DNA of 64,000 nucleotides from assembly GCA_037951165.1 (NCBI GenBank), contig JBBDHG010000180.1, positions 806,001 through 870,000 of the forward strand. Direction: 5' to 3'. Made by a program: the position numbers and the translations under genes. Positions 11,582 through 22,207 of this stretch are shown in pieces. A model generated the notes under the pieces. The model was not told the DNA's origin and did no database searches. It saw only the letters and a list, made by a program, of their open reading frames with translations. Source of the stretch: Lophius americanus. Taxonomy: Eukaryota; Chordata; Actinopteri; Lophiiformes; Lophiidae. Within the stretch, counting starts at the first letter, position 1. Each line of letters starts with the position of its first letter.

Positions 11582-14175
11582 GATGGAGGAGGATTTGGAG
11601 TAGTCATTCTGTATTCTGTACCCCACCATGGAGAAACTGTTTCTCTGCAGCGAATGATGAATATATGGGAACAACTTTATCCCCGCAAGACCTCCAGCTG
11701 ATGGATCGTGACATGATGCTAATCTCCATGGTGGGGGTTGGGGGTAGGGGTGGCTACACCTGAACAGAACACAGCAGTCATGTGCAGAGTATTTCACAAC
11801 CTGCAGTGTTTGCAGATTTTTGTGCTGCCCTCCCTGGAGGGACTGCTGTGATGTCTAGAATCATATTACGGAGCCGTTGGTGCCAAGAACACTGCAATAT
11901 AGAACAAATCAAGGTTAGACAATGTTGGCTGTCCTCCTTCTTTCTGGTTTTCCACTCTATTGAGGATGTTGTCCTTCTGTTTTTGAGCAGACCTGCATTG
12001 ATGTTTCAGAATCAACTCAAGGAAATCTATCGGCTTTCCTATTTTACTCTAACAGTTCCTATTTCATTCACTAGGGGAGCTTTCTTTTATTTTTATTTTT
12101 TAAACAAATGCTGTTTTGTGGCAATAACTTCCAAACCGTTGGTCCGATTTAGTCCAAATTTGGTGCATACGAATCGAGTCGGGACGAATCGGAATCAGGG
12201 TTGCTTGTACAACGCAAGAGATGGTCTTTTTTTCGTAGATATACCCCTGTTTTCGGAGACGACGGCCTATGCCTAGTTAGTGTTTGACCGCAGACGGACA
12301 GTCGTATTGCTGGATTAGGCCGATAAGCGACATTCTGGGCTACTATCCATAAAAGATGATTAAAAACCCAAAGATTATCAAAAATTAAAATCCTAATATC
12401 TGCTTTCTGTGCCTATACATTGCCTATAAAGCTAGAACCATCATCTCACATGCTTTTTGCTGTTCACAACTTACCGGCTGAGAGGCATAGGGCGTTGGTC
12501 TGGTTACGTTAATAAATAATAAACTGAAATGAAATGCATAGCTAATGATCTGTGGAGATTCCTGTGGGGACGGCATTATCTCTGCTGCCGGAGAAATGAG
12601 GCCGATTGAGGACAAAATCCATCCTGCTCTCTTTGAGGTTCTGTGCAAACAAAGACCCCAAGATGCCTGCAATACAAGACTTCCTTTGATGCGCGTCTCT
12701 ATTTGGGGACCTTATGAATAACCATTCTACTAAAAAATTGGAAGATTTTTGTCAAGACCCTCCTGAGGGAGTGCTTTAATGAAGTTTGATCTTTTTCTGT
12801 TTTAGTGGGTTAATCATATTTTTCTCTCTTTAGCAAAGCACCCGCTCTAACTCTGGCTTTTACTTCCGCAGCTTACAAAGAGAAGATGAAGGAGATCTCA
12901 GTGTTCTCACTCATCTGCTCGTGTCTGTACCCCGAGAACGGCAAAAACATCTTGGGTGACTTTGAGGGTACGTTTTAAACAGACTAAGCACTTTTTATCA
13001 TCCGTATCGAAAGAAAACATGCATGAAAAGTCCCAAAGAGACAACAAAAGGTTTTTCTGACTTTGCTTCTTCCCGCCCACATGCAGACATGGACATCAAG
13101 CCCATTAATAAGCGCGCCTCAGGCCAGGCCTTTGAGGTCATCCTGAAGCCACCCTCCCCTGTGTCTGAGGGTGCCCCCGGCATCAACAGCTCCCCAAAGA
13201 GGGACATTTCCCTGGAGGACATCCAGAAGAAACTGGAGGCAGCCGATGACCGGAGGAGAGTAAGAAAGATGTTCCAATCATTTTAATTGCATCCCAGCAT
13301 TAATAGGTGCCAAAATACACAAAAAGATTTAATATGAATCTGTAACTTTTTGTTCAAGTGATTGTGACACTGACTACTATAGATGTCCTGACAATTCTAA
13401 TTCGGTACTGGCTAATTCCTGCATATCATTAGTTCAAATGTCAATAGGGTCAAGCCACTCACCAACAAACCAATCACAGAATCAATACCACAGCTTGACT
13501 TTTTTATTTGTTTTTACCATCATGTGTCCAGTTCTGTGTATCAAACATGGCGTTTGAGATTATAGTACATTCCAGAGATGAGTGTGAATTATTTTTATGC
13601 CCAACATAAATAGGTGTGATTAGTCACACTGGCTTTGATCCAGGTTCACACTTCAAGAATTTCAATCAGTCGCATCCGGTAAATCGGTTGACCCTTGACC
13701 TCTGACTCATTCTCTCTGTCGCTGTTGTTCTTGTCCCTCCAGTCCCAGGAGGCGCAGGTTCTTCAGGCTCTGGCTGAGAAGCGGGAGCACGAGCGTGACG
13801 TGCTGCTGAAGGCCATGGAGGAGAACAGCAACTTCAGTCGGATGGCCGAGGAGAAACTGCAGCTGAAGATGGAGCAAAATGAGGAGAACCGACTGGCTTA
13901 CCTGACCGCCCTGATGGAGCGCCTGCAGGAGAAGGTGAGGAGTCGCACCTCAGCCATGATTATACCCCCGATATAAGGGGAGCGTCATCGCCGGCGCATC
14001 AGACCCAGTTCTTTTATCTTAACCTAAGAAGGATAGTTTTTCAAATTTCAGTTTTTGGGATTTTGGGAATGGTCAGTTGCATGTTTCCACCACAAGGGGG
14101 AGTTTTATCTCCAAAAAAAGTTATTGAGCCTTAATTTCTAAACCATTGGTCTGATTTAGTCCAATCTCAAGGAGA

Positions 14176-14250
<75 letters not shown>

Positions 14251-15792
14251 TATTTTACTGTAATATTCTATAATAGGAAAATAAAAATAAAAATATCCTG
14301 GTAACCGAACATTTATGACTTTAGATGAGCTGGATCCAGATGAAAATCATCAGTCTGGGATCTGGAAAATTAAAAATTTATATTTTTATGAGGAAGGAAA
14401 TATATTTTAGATCACAGTAATGAAGAGGGGTAGAAACATGATATTGCCTCCAAAACGACGATCAGATGATCTGTTAACAATGTAAAACTTAAAAGTAAGA
14501 AATAATGAGTAAGAAAAATCATATTCCTGTTGATAAATCATAAACCGCTTATGATCAACACATCATTCAATTATTAGGATGTCTATAAGAGTTGTTGATG
14601 TTATTACTTGAACTGACACGAGACAAACGTGAGTCCAGCGATGTCGCCATGGTGATACCATCGTAGCGGCTGCTATACAATGGGCGCACTGAAGCAACAA
14701 TTGATAAACTCTTCACAGAAATTCAAAATGGTTCGCAGGTATCGTGCACACTCAGCGCCGCTCATGTCCTCTTCCAGAACCAGTGATTAAGAATAAAAGG
14801 ATTTTGTTTTGATATTGTCCAACAACGTTAATTAGCTTGTATTGGCATTTAGGCTGATGTTGAACTAATATCCCCGAAAAGCCCCCAATTCCCTGCGTTG
14901 GACAACCAATCCCTCTGATTGAACCTCTCAAATAAATGTGAAGTTATAGAGAGAATGGAAATTGATGCACTGGGTCCAAAAAAAGTAAAATAGCCCATGA
15001 AGAGAATGAAAAATCCGGTGCTTCCCTTCGAGCATAGAGCTTAAGTAATATGGATGAAGATGATGAATGCCAAAACTGACTGTCCAACTTAATGAAAAAA
15101 ATGTTTGATATGATGGCTGACAGTCGGGAACGTTGATCTTAGGCTGAAAATCCTTTATTCGATCAGGATCCAATAAGGTCATGTGACCTAGAAGGTCAGG
15201 TCATGTGACCTAGTTAAAGAAATGATAAAGTTATTGTAACAGTACACTATACACATGTTTTTTTTATTTATATATATTATATTATAACATCAACACAAGA
15301 TAGATCTCCTCGAGTCGATCCATGTGCACAAAATTTGGACTAGTTTGGACCAACTGTTGAGAAACTATGACCTGAACATTATGGAGCCAAAGCGCCCTAC
15401 TTCTGTTGGAAATACACGACTGACATTTCCCATAATCAATCCAGTTCTACCTCTCACTCGTACGTGGTGATGAAGGTTCCATTGAATGTTCAAATAATTT
15501 GAGGTGCTGAATGTAGAATATGAAACCTAAATGGACGTCTCCTCAGTTTATATCATTATAAAACCGTATTCTGATCAGTAGTCAGATGTTTCAGTCTTGT
15601 GTTATTGGTTAATGGGATGGAAATATGAATTAAATGAAGCGTGTAAAACCGGAAAGTAAGAGGAGTTCTGCTGAACTTAGTGAGAAAAAAAAACCCTCAT
15701 CATCTTCAATCTGTGTTTGTCTCTGCTTGTAGGAGAAGCATGCTCAGGAGGTGCGCAGGAAAAAGGAGTTGAGAGAAGAAGTGACAGCGTGA
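5732..15792 (+). CDS. stmn2: stmn2, stathmin-2 (SCG10), five coding exons
   Basis: Stathmin-2 binds two alpha/beta-tubulin dimers and promotes microtubule turnover in neuronal growth cones; it is anchored to Golgi and vesicle membranes. Coding exons are 5732-5750, 12872-12967, 13087-13259, 13743-13934 and 15733-15792. All introns are GT-AG, and the joined frame is 179 aa, the same length as human STMN2. The MAKTA start followed by AYKEKMKE separates it from stmn1, stmn3 and stmn4. Cys22 and Cys24 in LICSC are the palmitoylation pair. Ser50 (KRAS), Ser62 (PPSP) and Ser97 (RRRS) match known kinase sites, and a Ser-Pro at residue 74 lies in the Ser73 JNK-site region. Residues from about 39 to the end form the stathmin-like domain with its long tubulin-binding helix. 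The gene converges on hey1, as in human. Fish can carry two stmn2 paralogues and I cannot say which this is. Confidence 0.96.
6035..6081. repeat. Poly-A followed by (TA)n microsatellite
   Basis: Fourteen A residues and then an uninterrupted TA dinucleotide run within stmn2 intron 1. Confidence 0.95.
7390..8075. repeat. Duplicated AT-rich block in intron 1
   Basis: Two related tracts lie in tandem. The phrase 'ttcacagtaaaattctctac' followed by 'catattatgaccataaat' near 7567 recurs as a close variant near 7965, each followed by 'tttcttcatttaagat'. The preceding 'actttagaaacaacattatg' near 7449 recurs as 'actgtagaaacaacagtatg' near 7823. The repeat spacing is about 375-400 bp. It looks like a tandemly duplicated MITE-like sequence and is non-coding. 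Confidence 0.6.
8425..9095 (+). repeat. Dispersed repeat family A, near full-length copy
   Basis: One of the longest copies. It runs from 'cagatccttcgttataacgc' and 'gataactcaaac' through 'gacctaattatgaggaagaa', 'cactagggggagctttatct' and 'gatttagtccagatttggtg' to the terminal CAGCGGATTGGGGG part. An AT-rich insertion or expansion lies at 8840-8900. No intact protein frame is seen. Confidence 0.75.
10420..10800 (+). repeat. Teleost interspersed repeat, tandemly doubled
   Basis: The phrase 'acaaatcaagacatttgatg' occurs at about 10510 and again at about 10677, each followed by a 'tttattacct' segment. The second copy ends in 'cgattaactggataatcaag', part of a familiar fish repeat rich in ATTAAT motifs. 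It is non-coding, inside stmn2 intron 1. Confidence 0.55.
11347..11400. repeat. Tandem repeat of an 11-bp C-rich unit
   Basis: Unit close to CCCACCCTCTC, about five copies in a row. The G-rich complement could fold as a quadruplex. Confidence 0.9.
11519..11577. repeat. (GA)n microsatellite
   Basis: GA dinucleotide run interrupted by a short GGAGGGGAGG segment, in stmn2 intron 1. Confidence 0.95.
11985..12275 (+). repeat. Dispersed repeat family A, 3' half
   Basis: Matches the second half of the family: 'cactaggggagctttctttt', 'aaaccgttggtccgatttag', 'tccaaatttggtgcatacga' and the terminal 'tgtacaacgcaagagatgg' part. It lies about 600 bp before stmn2 exon 2. Confidence 0.72.
12872..12967 (+). 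CDS. stmn2: stmn2 coding exon 2
   Basis: Phase 1 in, phase 1 out. It encodes AYKEKMKEISVFSLICSCLY and the following PENGKNILGDFE. This is the membrane-targeting N-terminal extension with Cys22/Cys24. Acceptor CCGCAG, donor GTACGT. Confidence 0.95.
13087..13259 (+). CDS. stmn2: stmn2 coding exon 3
   Basis: Encodes the start of the stathmin-like domain from DMDIKPINKRASGQAFEVIL through LEDIQKKLEAADDRRR. It contains the proline-directed Ser62 and the Ser-Pro at residue 74 in the linker between the tubulin-capping segment and the long helix. Acceptor ATGCAG, donor GTAAGA. Confidence 0.96.
13743..13934 (+). CDS. stmn2: stmn2 coding exon 4
   Basis: Sixty-four codons from SQEAQVLQALAEKREHERDV to MERLQEK, the long charged helix that binds tubulin. 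In-phase acceptor CTCCAG and donor GTGAGG. Ser97 at the start of the exon completes the RRRS protein-kinase-A-type site. Confidence 0.96.
14035..14275 (+). repeat. Dispersed repeat family A fragment with (AT)34 insertion
   Basis: Family landmarks 'ccacaagggggagttttatc' and 'ctgatttagtccaatctcaa' are present. At the point where other copies read 'gatctatcttgtatatatca' the sequence has expanded into an (AT)n run at 14180-14248. Inside stmn2 intron 4. Confidence 0.7.
14845..14945 (-). repeat. Dispersed repeat family A, terminal fragment
   Basis: Antisense match to the right end of the family: 'aagcccccaattccctgcgt', 'ccctctgattgaacctctca' and 'aaataaatgtgaagttat'. About 100 bp, in stmn2 intron 4. 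Confidence 0.65.
15230..15500 (-). repeat. Dispersed repeat family A fragment
   Basis: Antisense match with 'cctcgagtcgatccatgtgc', 'gttgagaaactatgacctga' and 'ttcccataatcaatccagtt'. It ends about 230 bp before stmn2 exon 5. Confidence 0.7.
15733..15792 (+). CDS. stmn2: stmn2 coding exon 5 with stop codon
   Basis: Encodes EKHAQEVRRKKELREEVTA and a TGA stop at 15790-15792. It matches the conserved stathmin C-terminus. Acceptor CTTGTAG. Confidence 0.94.
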   Translation, partial: EKHAQEVRRKKELREEVTA

Positions 15793-17264
15793 GAAGTCCC
15801 GACAGGTTCTACATCCCACCCCGAAACCTCCCACCACTAATCCGAAAACCTGAGGAACACCCCTCTCTCCATCGTTTCTCTCATATTTCAACCTCTCCAC
15901 CCACCCCACCCCCCTCCCCCACCCCCACACCCCTCTTCCATGCTCCCCTCTACTACTATGAAACTAGCACCGCCTGGGACGGCGCCTCGAGACAGGGGAG
16001 GTTCAAATGGGGTAGGGGGTGGACAAAAAAAAGAAAATGAAAAACCTTAATGTCTCCCACCCACTTTTCCCAAATAGAATGTTTTTGCTCTGTTTGAATT
16101 GAGAACAAAATGGAAAAAAAAAAGAAAAAAAAAATTCGAATTGGCAAGCGACAGTGGGTATTGGCTTTTTGTAAATACTTCTTTTTTTGTTATATACAGT
16201 ACAATACAAGCAGCAGAAGTATTGATTGCATTGTGCCATTTTTTTCTATATAAGTTATCTCCAGTTGCATATATATGGATGTAAGCATTTGTTCATTTTC
16301 AGGTTTGTTCATTTCCGTCTTAGGATCATTTCAGGTGTCGGTGTTTGTTGTGAGTTTGCCGGTTAGCTGATGTTTGCTGTGATGGGCTGCGTCCTCGCAA
16401 GGTCCGCACCCTGGCGCCGTTCCCTGCGTCCTTCCTAGCGGCCTCCGCTCATTTGACCTTGACGGTCTGCAAACAGATTCCGATCTGTGTTGTGATTTTC
16501 CAGCCAGCGTGATGCCGAGGTTCAAACGAGCGAGGGACTTTGTCACGGGGAAGTTGGCACCAGGAAACGGGCCGGTTTGCGTCGTGCGGGGTCTGCAGAC
16601 CATCGCGGCGCATCCACTCCTGTGAGGTAGATGGTGAATGAACCACAGGAGAACACTACAGCATTTAATGAGCTCACCCTCCATCCTCCCCCTCCATCTT
16701 CATCGCTCCACATGCATACCTACTGTAGAAGCCCTACACGCGCTCCACATGGGCGGACATTTAGCCAATCATAGCACAGATAACTCTGTCCATCCGGCAC
16801 CAGGAAAGCTCACATGACAGGATGTAGTAGGTGGCTTAAAGGCTCCACCTTAGATCAGATACGAATATAAAACGCACCTCACTGCATTTCATAGAGGCTA
16901 GAAACATCTTCGGCATCGTCATCAGCGCCCACTGGAATCACTGCGCTTCACTCAAAAGACGCCGTAGACGCCACGGCGAGGCGGGCACAAGAAAGATATT
17001 GAAGCCATAATAGGAATCGCTGCAACGATGAGATATGAACAACATCACCGTCATCTATAAAAGGTGTATATTACAGAATCCAAAAAGTTTGTGAGCAGGG
17101 GGTGTCGAAGCCTGTGGTCACACACGCACATAGACGTGTGAGTGTGTGTGCGTATTTCAGAAAGGGCGGGAAAAAATAGTGAATGTTTGTGGCATGTTAT
17201 ATTGACCCGGTAAAGTCTAAAGCCACACCACCAATACATCACAGACAGTGACTATCCCAACTGC

Positions 17265-17301
<37 letters not shown>
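17265..17301. repeat. (CT)n microsatellite in stmn2 3' UTR
   Basis: CT dinucleotide run with one TTT interruption, about 70 bases before the likely poly(A) signal. Confidence 0.93.
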
Positions 17302-17369
17302 GTCCCTCTGTCCATCTGTGTGTTTCTCCCTCTCCACATACTGTATATCTTTGTGAGCAAGCAGTGGTT

Positions 17370-17375
17370 AATAAA
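17370..17375 (+). terminator. Probable stmn2 polyadenylation signal
   Basis: Canonical AATAAA followed by a T/G-rich segment. It lies within one plausible 3' UTR length of the stmn2 stop. Confidence 0.5.
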
Positions 17376-17486
17376 GATTTGGGGTCCAGTGAATGAAACG
17401 GGCTTCGAGTGACTTATTTCAGTCGTGTTTCCGAGTATCAACGTTTTCATTCATCCAACAATATCAATCAATGTGCCTTGATTTAA

Positions 17487-18105
17487 AGGTCCAGTGTGTA
17501 ACATTTGGCCGTGGGGTTTTTTTTTTTCCCGCTGAGCGGCCCAGAAGATTCAACTCGGCTGCCGAGCCAAGTTTTATTAATTTATTTATTTTACCTTCAT
17601 TTTATCAAGAAAGTCTCTTTGATATTAAAAATCTCTGTTTTGAAGAGTTTCCTGGCAGCAAACTGAATTACAAACGTACCGATAACAGTTTACGCACAGG
17701 AATAAAATTAAAAACGTCACAAATTGAGATCGAAACATCTGTATTTGTCAAACACAGCTATGTCAGACAAAATGTCTACAGCCAGATGTTAGCACATCTG
17801 GGCCTCCAGCTGCCGGAGGAGGCAGTCCGAGGCTTTTTTCTTGTTCTAAATAATAAATGGGATCCTCCATTTGTCAAAACACGGTAAAAGCTTAAAACAC
17901 GAAATCCCTCTCCGTCTGGGCCGACATGGCGGCCTCCACACGGAGATGAGATGAAAGGGGCTTTTTCTAAACAAACATTAATAAAAACGCTCTTACTTTC
18001 AGCTGAATGTTCACAAAAAATACCTAGTTATGACTAATTTAATCTATTTATTAAACGGGATATCACTGAATACACTCAAAATCTTACACACTGTAACATT
18101 AAGCA
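17487..18105. mobile_element. Non-autonomous element with 'ccagtgtgtaacattt' ends
   Basis: The left edge 'ggtccagtgtgtaacatttg' and the right edge 'cttacacactgtaacattaa' are inverted relative to one another. Both match the ends of a common teleost non-coding element. The interior includes the typical 'gacatggcggcctccacacg' phrase. The open frame covering 17393-17887 crosses the left boundary and is not a gene. Confidence 0.6.
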
Positions 18106-18344
18106 GCTGAAATGCATGCCAAAAATAAACTTAGATTTATAATACCGACACACCTATACAATATATATAATTATTTTCAGTGCCAGTAACCAGGATAAAA
18201 TTACCTTTTTTTTTTAAGGAAAGCTCACATCTTTAATATAAAGTTTCATGCAATCCAAAGTTTTCCAGTTAAACATTTTTAATAATTACAGGATGTTTTT
18301 TCCTGTTTAAGGACAGAACCACTGGCAGGCTCACTTACGCCAAT

Positions 18345-18602
18345 CAGCCATAACATTATAAACACTGAAATGGCAGTGGCCACTTCTACCAGGATAACAT
18401 TCCCTTCCTGACTTCAGACAAGGTTCAGTAATGGTTTGAAGAACAAAACAACGAGTTCAAGGTGTTGACTCGACAAAAGAAATTCCAAAGAGCCCAATCC
18501 ATTTGAGCATCTGGGGGGGTGTGCTGGATACTGAAGTCTGATCCATGGAGGCCCAGAATCCCTCGGACCTTCCAGGACTTAAAGGATCTTAGATGTTAGA
18601 AT
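18345..18602 (+). mobile_element. Internally deleted Tc1/mariner-superfamily element with transposase remnant
   Basis: Begins with the terminal motif 'caatcagccataacattat' of a fish mariner-like element. It then jumps into the C-terminal transposase region. The nucleotide text 'aacgagttcaaggtgttgac' and 'caatccatttgagcatctgg' corresponds to the NEFKVLT and NPIEHLW-type segments around the last catalytic residue. Frameshifts and a large internal deletion make it a fossil. Confidence 0.65.
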
Positions 18603-20527
18603 TTGTATTAACTCAAAACCCTGATATGTATAATCTGACACATGCAGTACACAGATGATCCACCAGAGGACAGTAGACCTTCAAATCAGACATCCGACAT
18701 GGATGACGTGCATGAGTTTCCCCACATGTGATTTTTCATGACTATTTTTTGCCTATTTTTATAAAGTTAAAGGTTAGAAAAACTTTCTAAATTGTTACTG
18801 ATACTCCTATATAAATATTGTATGGATTGATAAACTATGTAATCAGTTAAATTTAATTAAGTTATTATACAGTAAAACTGTGTTTAATATGTATGTATCA
18901 AATTTATACAGCCGATTTTTATGAAATGATTTCTGTAAATCGATCAATTTTACCTTTATGACATTTCATGCATTATGCAATCTAATCAGCAAAATACACA
19001 TAGGTTGTTTAAATAGAGCAATTATAAGTTTAAATGTCAAAGATATGAGTAGATATTTAGATATTTGTAGCCTATATTGTGTTGTTTTTGTTTTTTTCAT
19101 GCATAACCTGTTGTAGCTCTTGTTGTCATGTTAGAGTTAATATTTGGATCCAGGAGCAGAATCAGAGACCAGTGGTGCGGATTGAAGTGTCTATAATAAA
19201 TTAGATGGAGGTTGGCTGCGGGCAAGTGAGAAAGGAGAACAGGTTTTTCCGGAGCACGAGAAAAAAAGGCTGTTGGAAATTATCTCGAAAAAAAAAGATT
19301 CTAAGTTTCAAAAACTACTTTCTTGATTTTGATTACTTGCACGTTGCTTGTGGATAATCTGGAAATAAGTCTTTGAGAAGCCAGGGCTGATGTGCAGCAG
19401 CAGATGACAGACACAAGTAACAGATACAATGTTACTGACACTGAAAACTGAAGTATCTTAGGTCTTACCTGTCCAACAACCTCATTACACCTGATAATCG
19501 TGGAGCTATTTTAGATTATTTTGCGGATGTAATTCAGAAGGAGCTGAATTTAAAACAACCAGTGGGTTTACCAGGTCAAGTCACACCTTTAACCATCAAT
19601 AATGAACATCAAATACTAGCATACACGATAATAACACTCAAATGGTTTAAAAGTTTGTCTCTGAATAATAATTAATTTTAAATGAAAGTAAAATGTTGAC
19701 CATGGGATTGGTATTAAATAATACTGTAACATTACTTTATTGCTACTTTGACTAAAAATCTCGGCTCTATTATTCATTTTCCTGTTGTTGAAGTACCATT
19801 TATGACCAGCTGGGGGAGCCAAAACACAAGCTGAGTCCAATAAAAACCCGTTTGGCCTTATTGCCTGCGGGGAATCGACCTCACTTCATAGTCACGGAGA
19901 ATGATGGTAGAGACCCGATGAGGAAACAGTGAGTGGTCAATTTAGAGAATTAGAGACATTTTGGCAAGTAAGTAGAGGAGGTTTAGATAAGTAGGACACG
20001 GGACGATATAAAGGAAGCAGCAGGTGCAACACCGATGGCAAAGGGACAGAACTCTTCTCAGAACATTTCCTCTCTCACAGGCTTTCCTTCTTTCACTGTT
20101 GATCGCTCTTTTGATCCTCCCATCCCATTTCTTTATTCCCTCTTTCCCCTTCAATATCCTAAACTCTGCTCATTTTCTTCTTCATCCTCTTCCAAACTTC
20201 CCTCCCTCCTTCTTTCCTCCTCCTCTGGTTCCCACGCAGCACATGGGGCCAGCCGGGCCGCTATTGTTCAGGATATCCCCTCCTTGTTAATGGTTTCCTG
20301 TGCACACACAGAGGGCTGCTGAGAGAAACAAGCAGCCTCATCTGATACCGGCCGCTCACACACACAAGGGCATAAGCATCAATGGGCAAACACACGTACC
20401 GTATATGCAAACAAAAACACATTCACAGCCTTATCCACCGCCTCAAACACTCTCAAACAAACACACATGCAAATGTACACCCACATATAAAGACGCTGAT
20501 AAAGCCACAGGTGATTCATCTGGATTC
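18603..20527. other. stmn2-hey1 intergenic DNA
   Basis: About 1.9 kb with no gene. 18700-19130 is strongly AT-rich. The 157-codon frame at 20300-20773 lies in CA-rich sequence and has no family features. Confidence 0.45.
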
Positions 20528-20533
20528 TTTATT
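20528..20533 (-). terminator. Candidate hey1 polyadenylation signal
   Basis: TTTATT on + reads AATAAA on the - strand. It is the first such signal downstream of the hey1 stop, giving a 3' UTR of about 1 kb. Chance occurrence is possible. Confidence 0.3.
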
Positions 20534-21554
20534 ACAGGGAAGTTGACATTCCCACCAGCAACAACTTTGAAAGGCTATGGAAACTTCATTAATCTGTGCT
20601 TGCATGTGCATTATACAGTTATAAAGATCTACAACGTGAAATTTACCAGGAGACGCCAAAAAAACAACAAATCAGGTGGTGAAAGTCGTATCAAAAGCAA
20701 AAGCTGCCTTGTGGGGATCGTGGATACAAATGTACTGATCGTGCTTTTACTTTGGAGGGGCACAAGCAAGTAGCTTGTTGAAAATTATGTAACAGCTGAA
20801 AAAAAAATGGGGAAAAAGTGATAGAAAAACTGAGGCAACCCCCCCCCCGGCGTACGTGTGGCGCCGGTACTGTATGCTGTAGAGAGGAGCCGTTACATCA
20901 GGAAGGCAAGCTTGAACAATGGAGAGCCATATGATCGACATGTTGTTGTGGGTGAATCATGGCTAAGCTGGTAGCTAACTTCTGTTCCCAGTATTAAGTC
21001 AAACAAACACCTGGTTTCGGTTATTCCACCCCATAAAATGCTGTAAAAAAGGGGATGACTCTCAACCATTTCAGGCCCTCCGTTCACACCCCCTTTCTGT
21101 ATGGAACCAGGACACCAACACAGGATGTTCAACTTAGAATGAAATTAGGAGGGGGAGGTCGAGGGGAAGGGGGGGGGGGCAGTTTCGCCCAGGAACTTGA
21201 CGGACGGCGACTGCTTGACCATCTGGAGAAGCCATTCCTTACAGGCTGACAACAGTGGGTGAAACTTCTAAAGGCTGGGCAGGGACAGATATCAATCACA
21301 ATAAATCACTCAAAGTTTTTTTTCTCAGGTTTCACCCCCTCACTGTTTCTCCTTCTATACAAAACAACACATTAAGAAAAGGAAGATAAAAATCCTACAG
21401 CTAGGTGTATCCTCTGTGGGACGCCAACATCATAGAAAAAAAAGAAGAAGAAGTACTTTCTTATCTGGGGAAAATAAAAATGTCTTGTCCTTGAAAGTCC
21501 AGCTCAGCTGGTTCGACAGTCTGTACGCGGATCTTGTTGAGGTTTTCACTTCAG
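20534..21554 (-). other. Presumed hey1 3' UTR
   Basis: Transcribed region inferred from the position of the stop codon and the candidate poly(A) signal. It contains two homopurine/homopyrimidine stretches, near 20840 and 21150-21180. No conserved element is claimed. Confidence 0.35.
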
Positions 21555-22207
21555 TCAGAAAGCTCCTATCTCCATCCCCCAGGGTCTGTAGGGTTTGCCC
21601 ACGCTGGATGTCGGGGCAGGGGAGCTGATGGTGGTGGGGGAGAGGAGGGGGAAGGCGCTGAAGGGGAAGGGGAACGCTGAGAGGGAGGACAGGAGAGGAG
21701 GAGAGAGCTTGGACACTGATGAGACCAAGGCGGGGTGGACGTTGGTAGGAGCGGAAGCGCCAGTGGACGGCGACACCCGGACCTGGTCCGAGTGGGGTGA
21801 GGCACTGGTGCTGCGCCTTCCTGGGGTGTGAGTCTCCACAGCTGACGAGGATGACGAAGAAGAGGCGGAGGGTGGGGTGGATGAAGTGGATACAGATGAA
21901 AGAAGAGTTTGTGTGCTGCTGGTGGTGCTGCGGGTTAAAGAAGCCAACGGCTGGTGCTGGAGGAGCAGAGGATGGGTCAGGTGAGCAGGAGGGGACCCAA
22001 ATGCAGAACCCCACGCCAGGTGACTCAGGCCTGTGTGAGCCTCTCTTTGGCTGGCGTAGTTGTTGAGGTGGGAGACCAGGCGGAGCCGCAGAGGGTCTGC
22101 GCTGTCCAAGCCTTCGATTATGCTCAGATAGCGCGCCGTCTCAGCCAGACACTCCCGGAAACCCAAACCGCGGTAGTCCATCGCCAGGGCATGGGCGTCA
22201 AAATAAC
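21555..22207 (-). CDS. hey1: hey1 coding exon 5 with stop codon
   Basis: Begins with Gly110 (split codon) and YFDAHALAMDYRGLGFRECL, the Orange domain, and ends in YRPWGMEIGAF plus TGA (complement of 21555-21557). Acceptor CCTCAG on the - strand. Open frames on the + strand and in other - frames here are shadows of this exon. Confidence 0.97.

Larger units (their letters stand above)
5751..12871 (+). other. stmn2 intron 1 (7.1 kb)
   Basis: Bounded by GTGAGT and an acceptor ending CCGCAG. It holds A/T and GA simple repeats, a duplicated AT-rich block at 7390-8075, family A repeats at 8425-9095 and 11985-12275, a common fish repeat at 10420-10800, and an 11-bp C-rich tandem repeat at 11347-11400. 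The rest shows nothing I can support. Confidence 0.85.
15793..17395 (+). other. stmn2 3' UTR
   Basis: About 1.6 kb from the stop codon to a probable polyadenylation signal AATAAA at 17370-17375. It contains a pyrimidine-rich stretch at 15890-15945 and a (CT)n run at 17265-17301. Open frames on either strand here are not genes. The 3' end is inferred from the signal, not observed. Confidence 0.6.

Noticed and set aside
5751..12871. Search for a counterpart of the TDP-43-repressed cryptic exon in human STMN2 intron 1
   Set aside because: No GT-rich binding tract or matching exon is seen in this intron.
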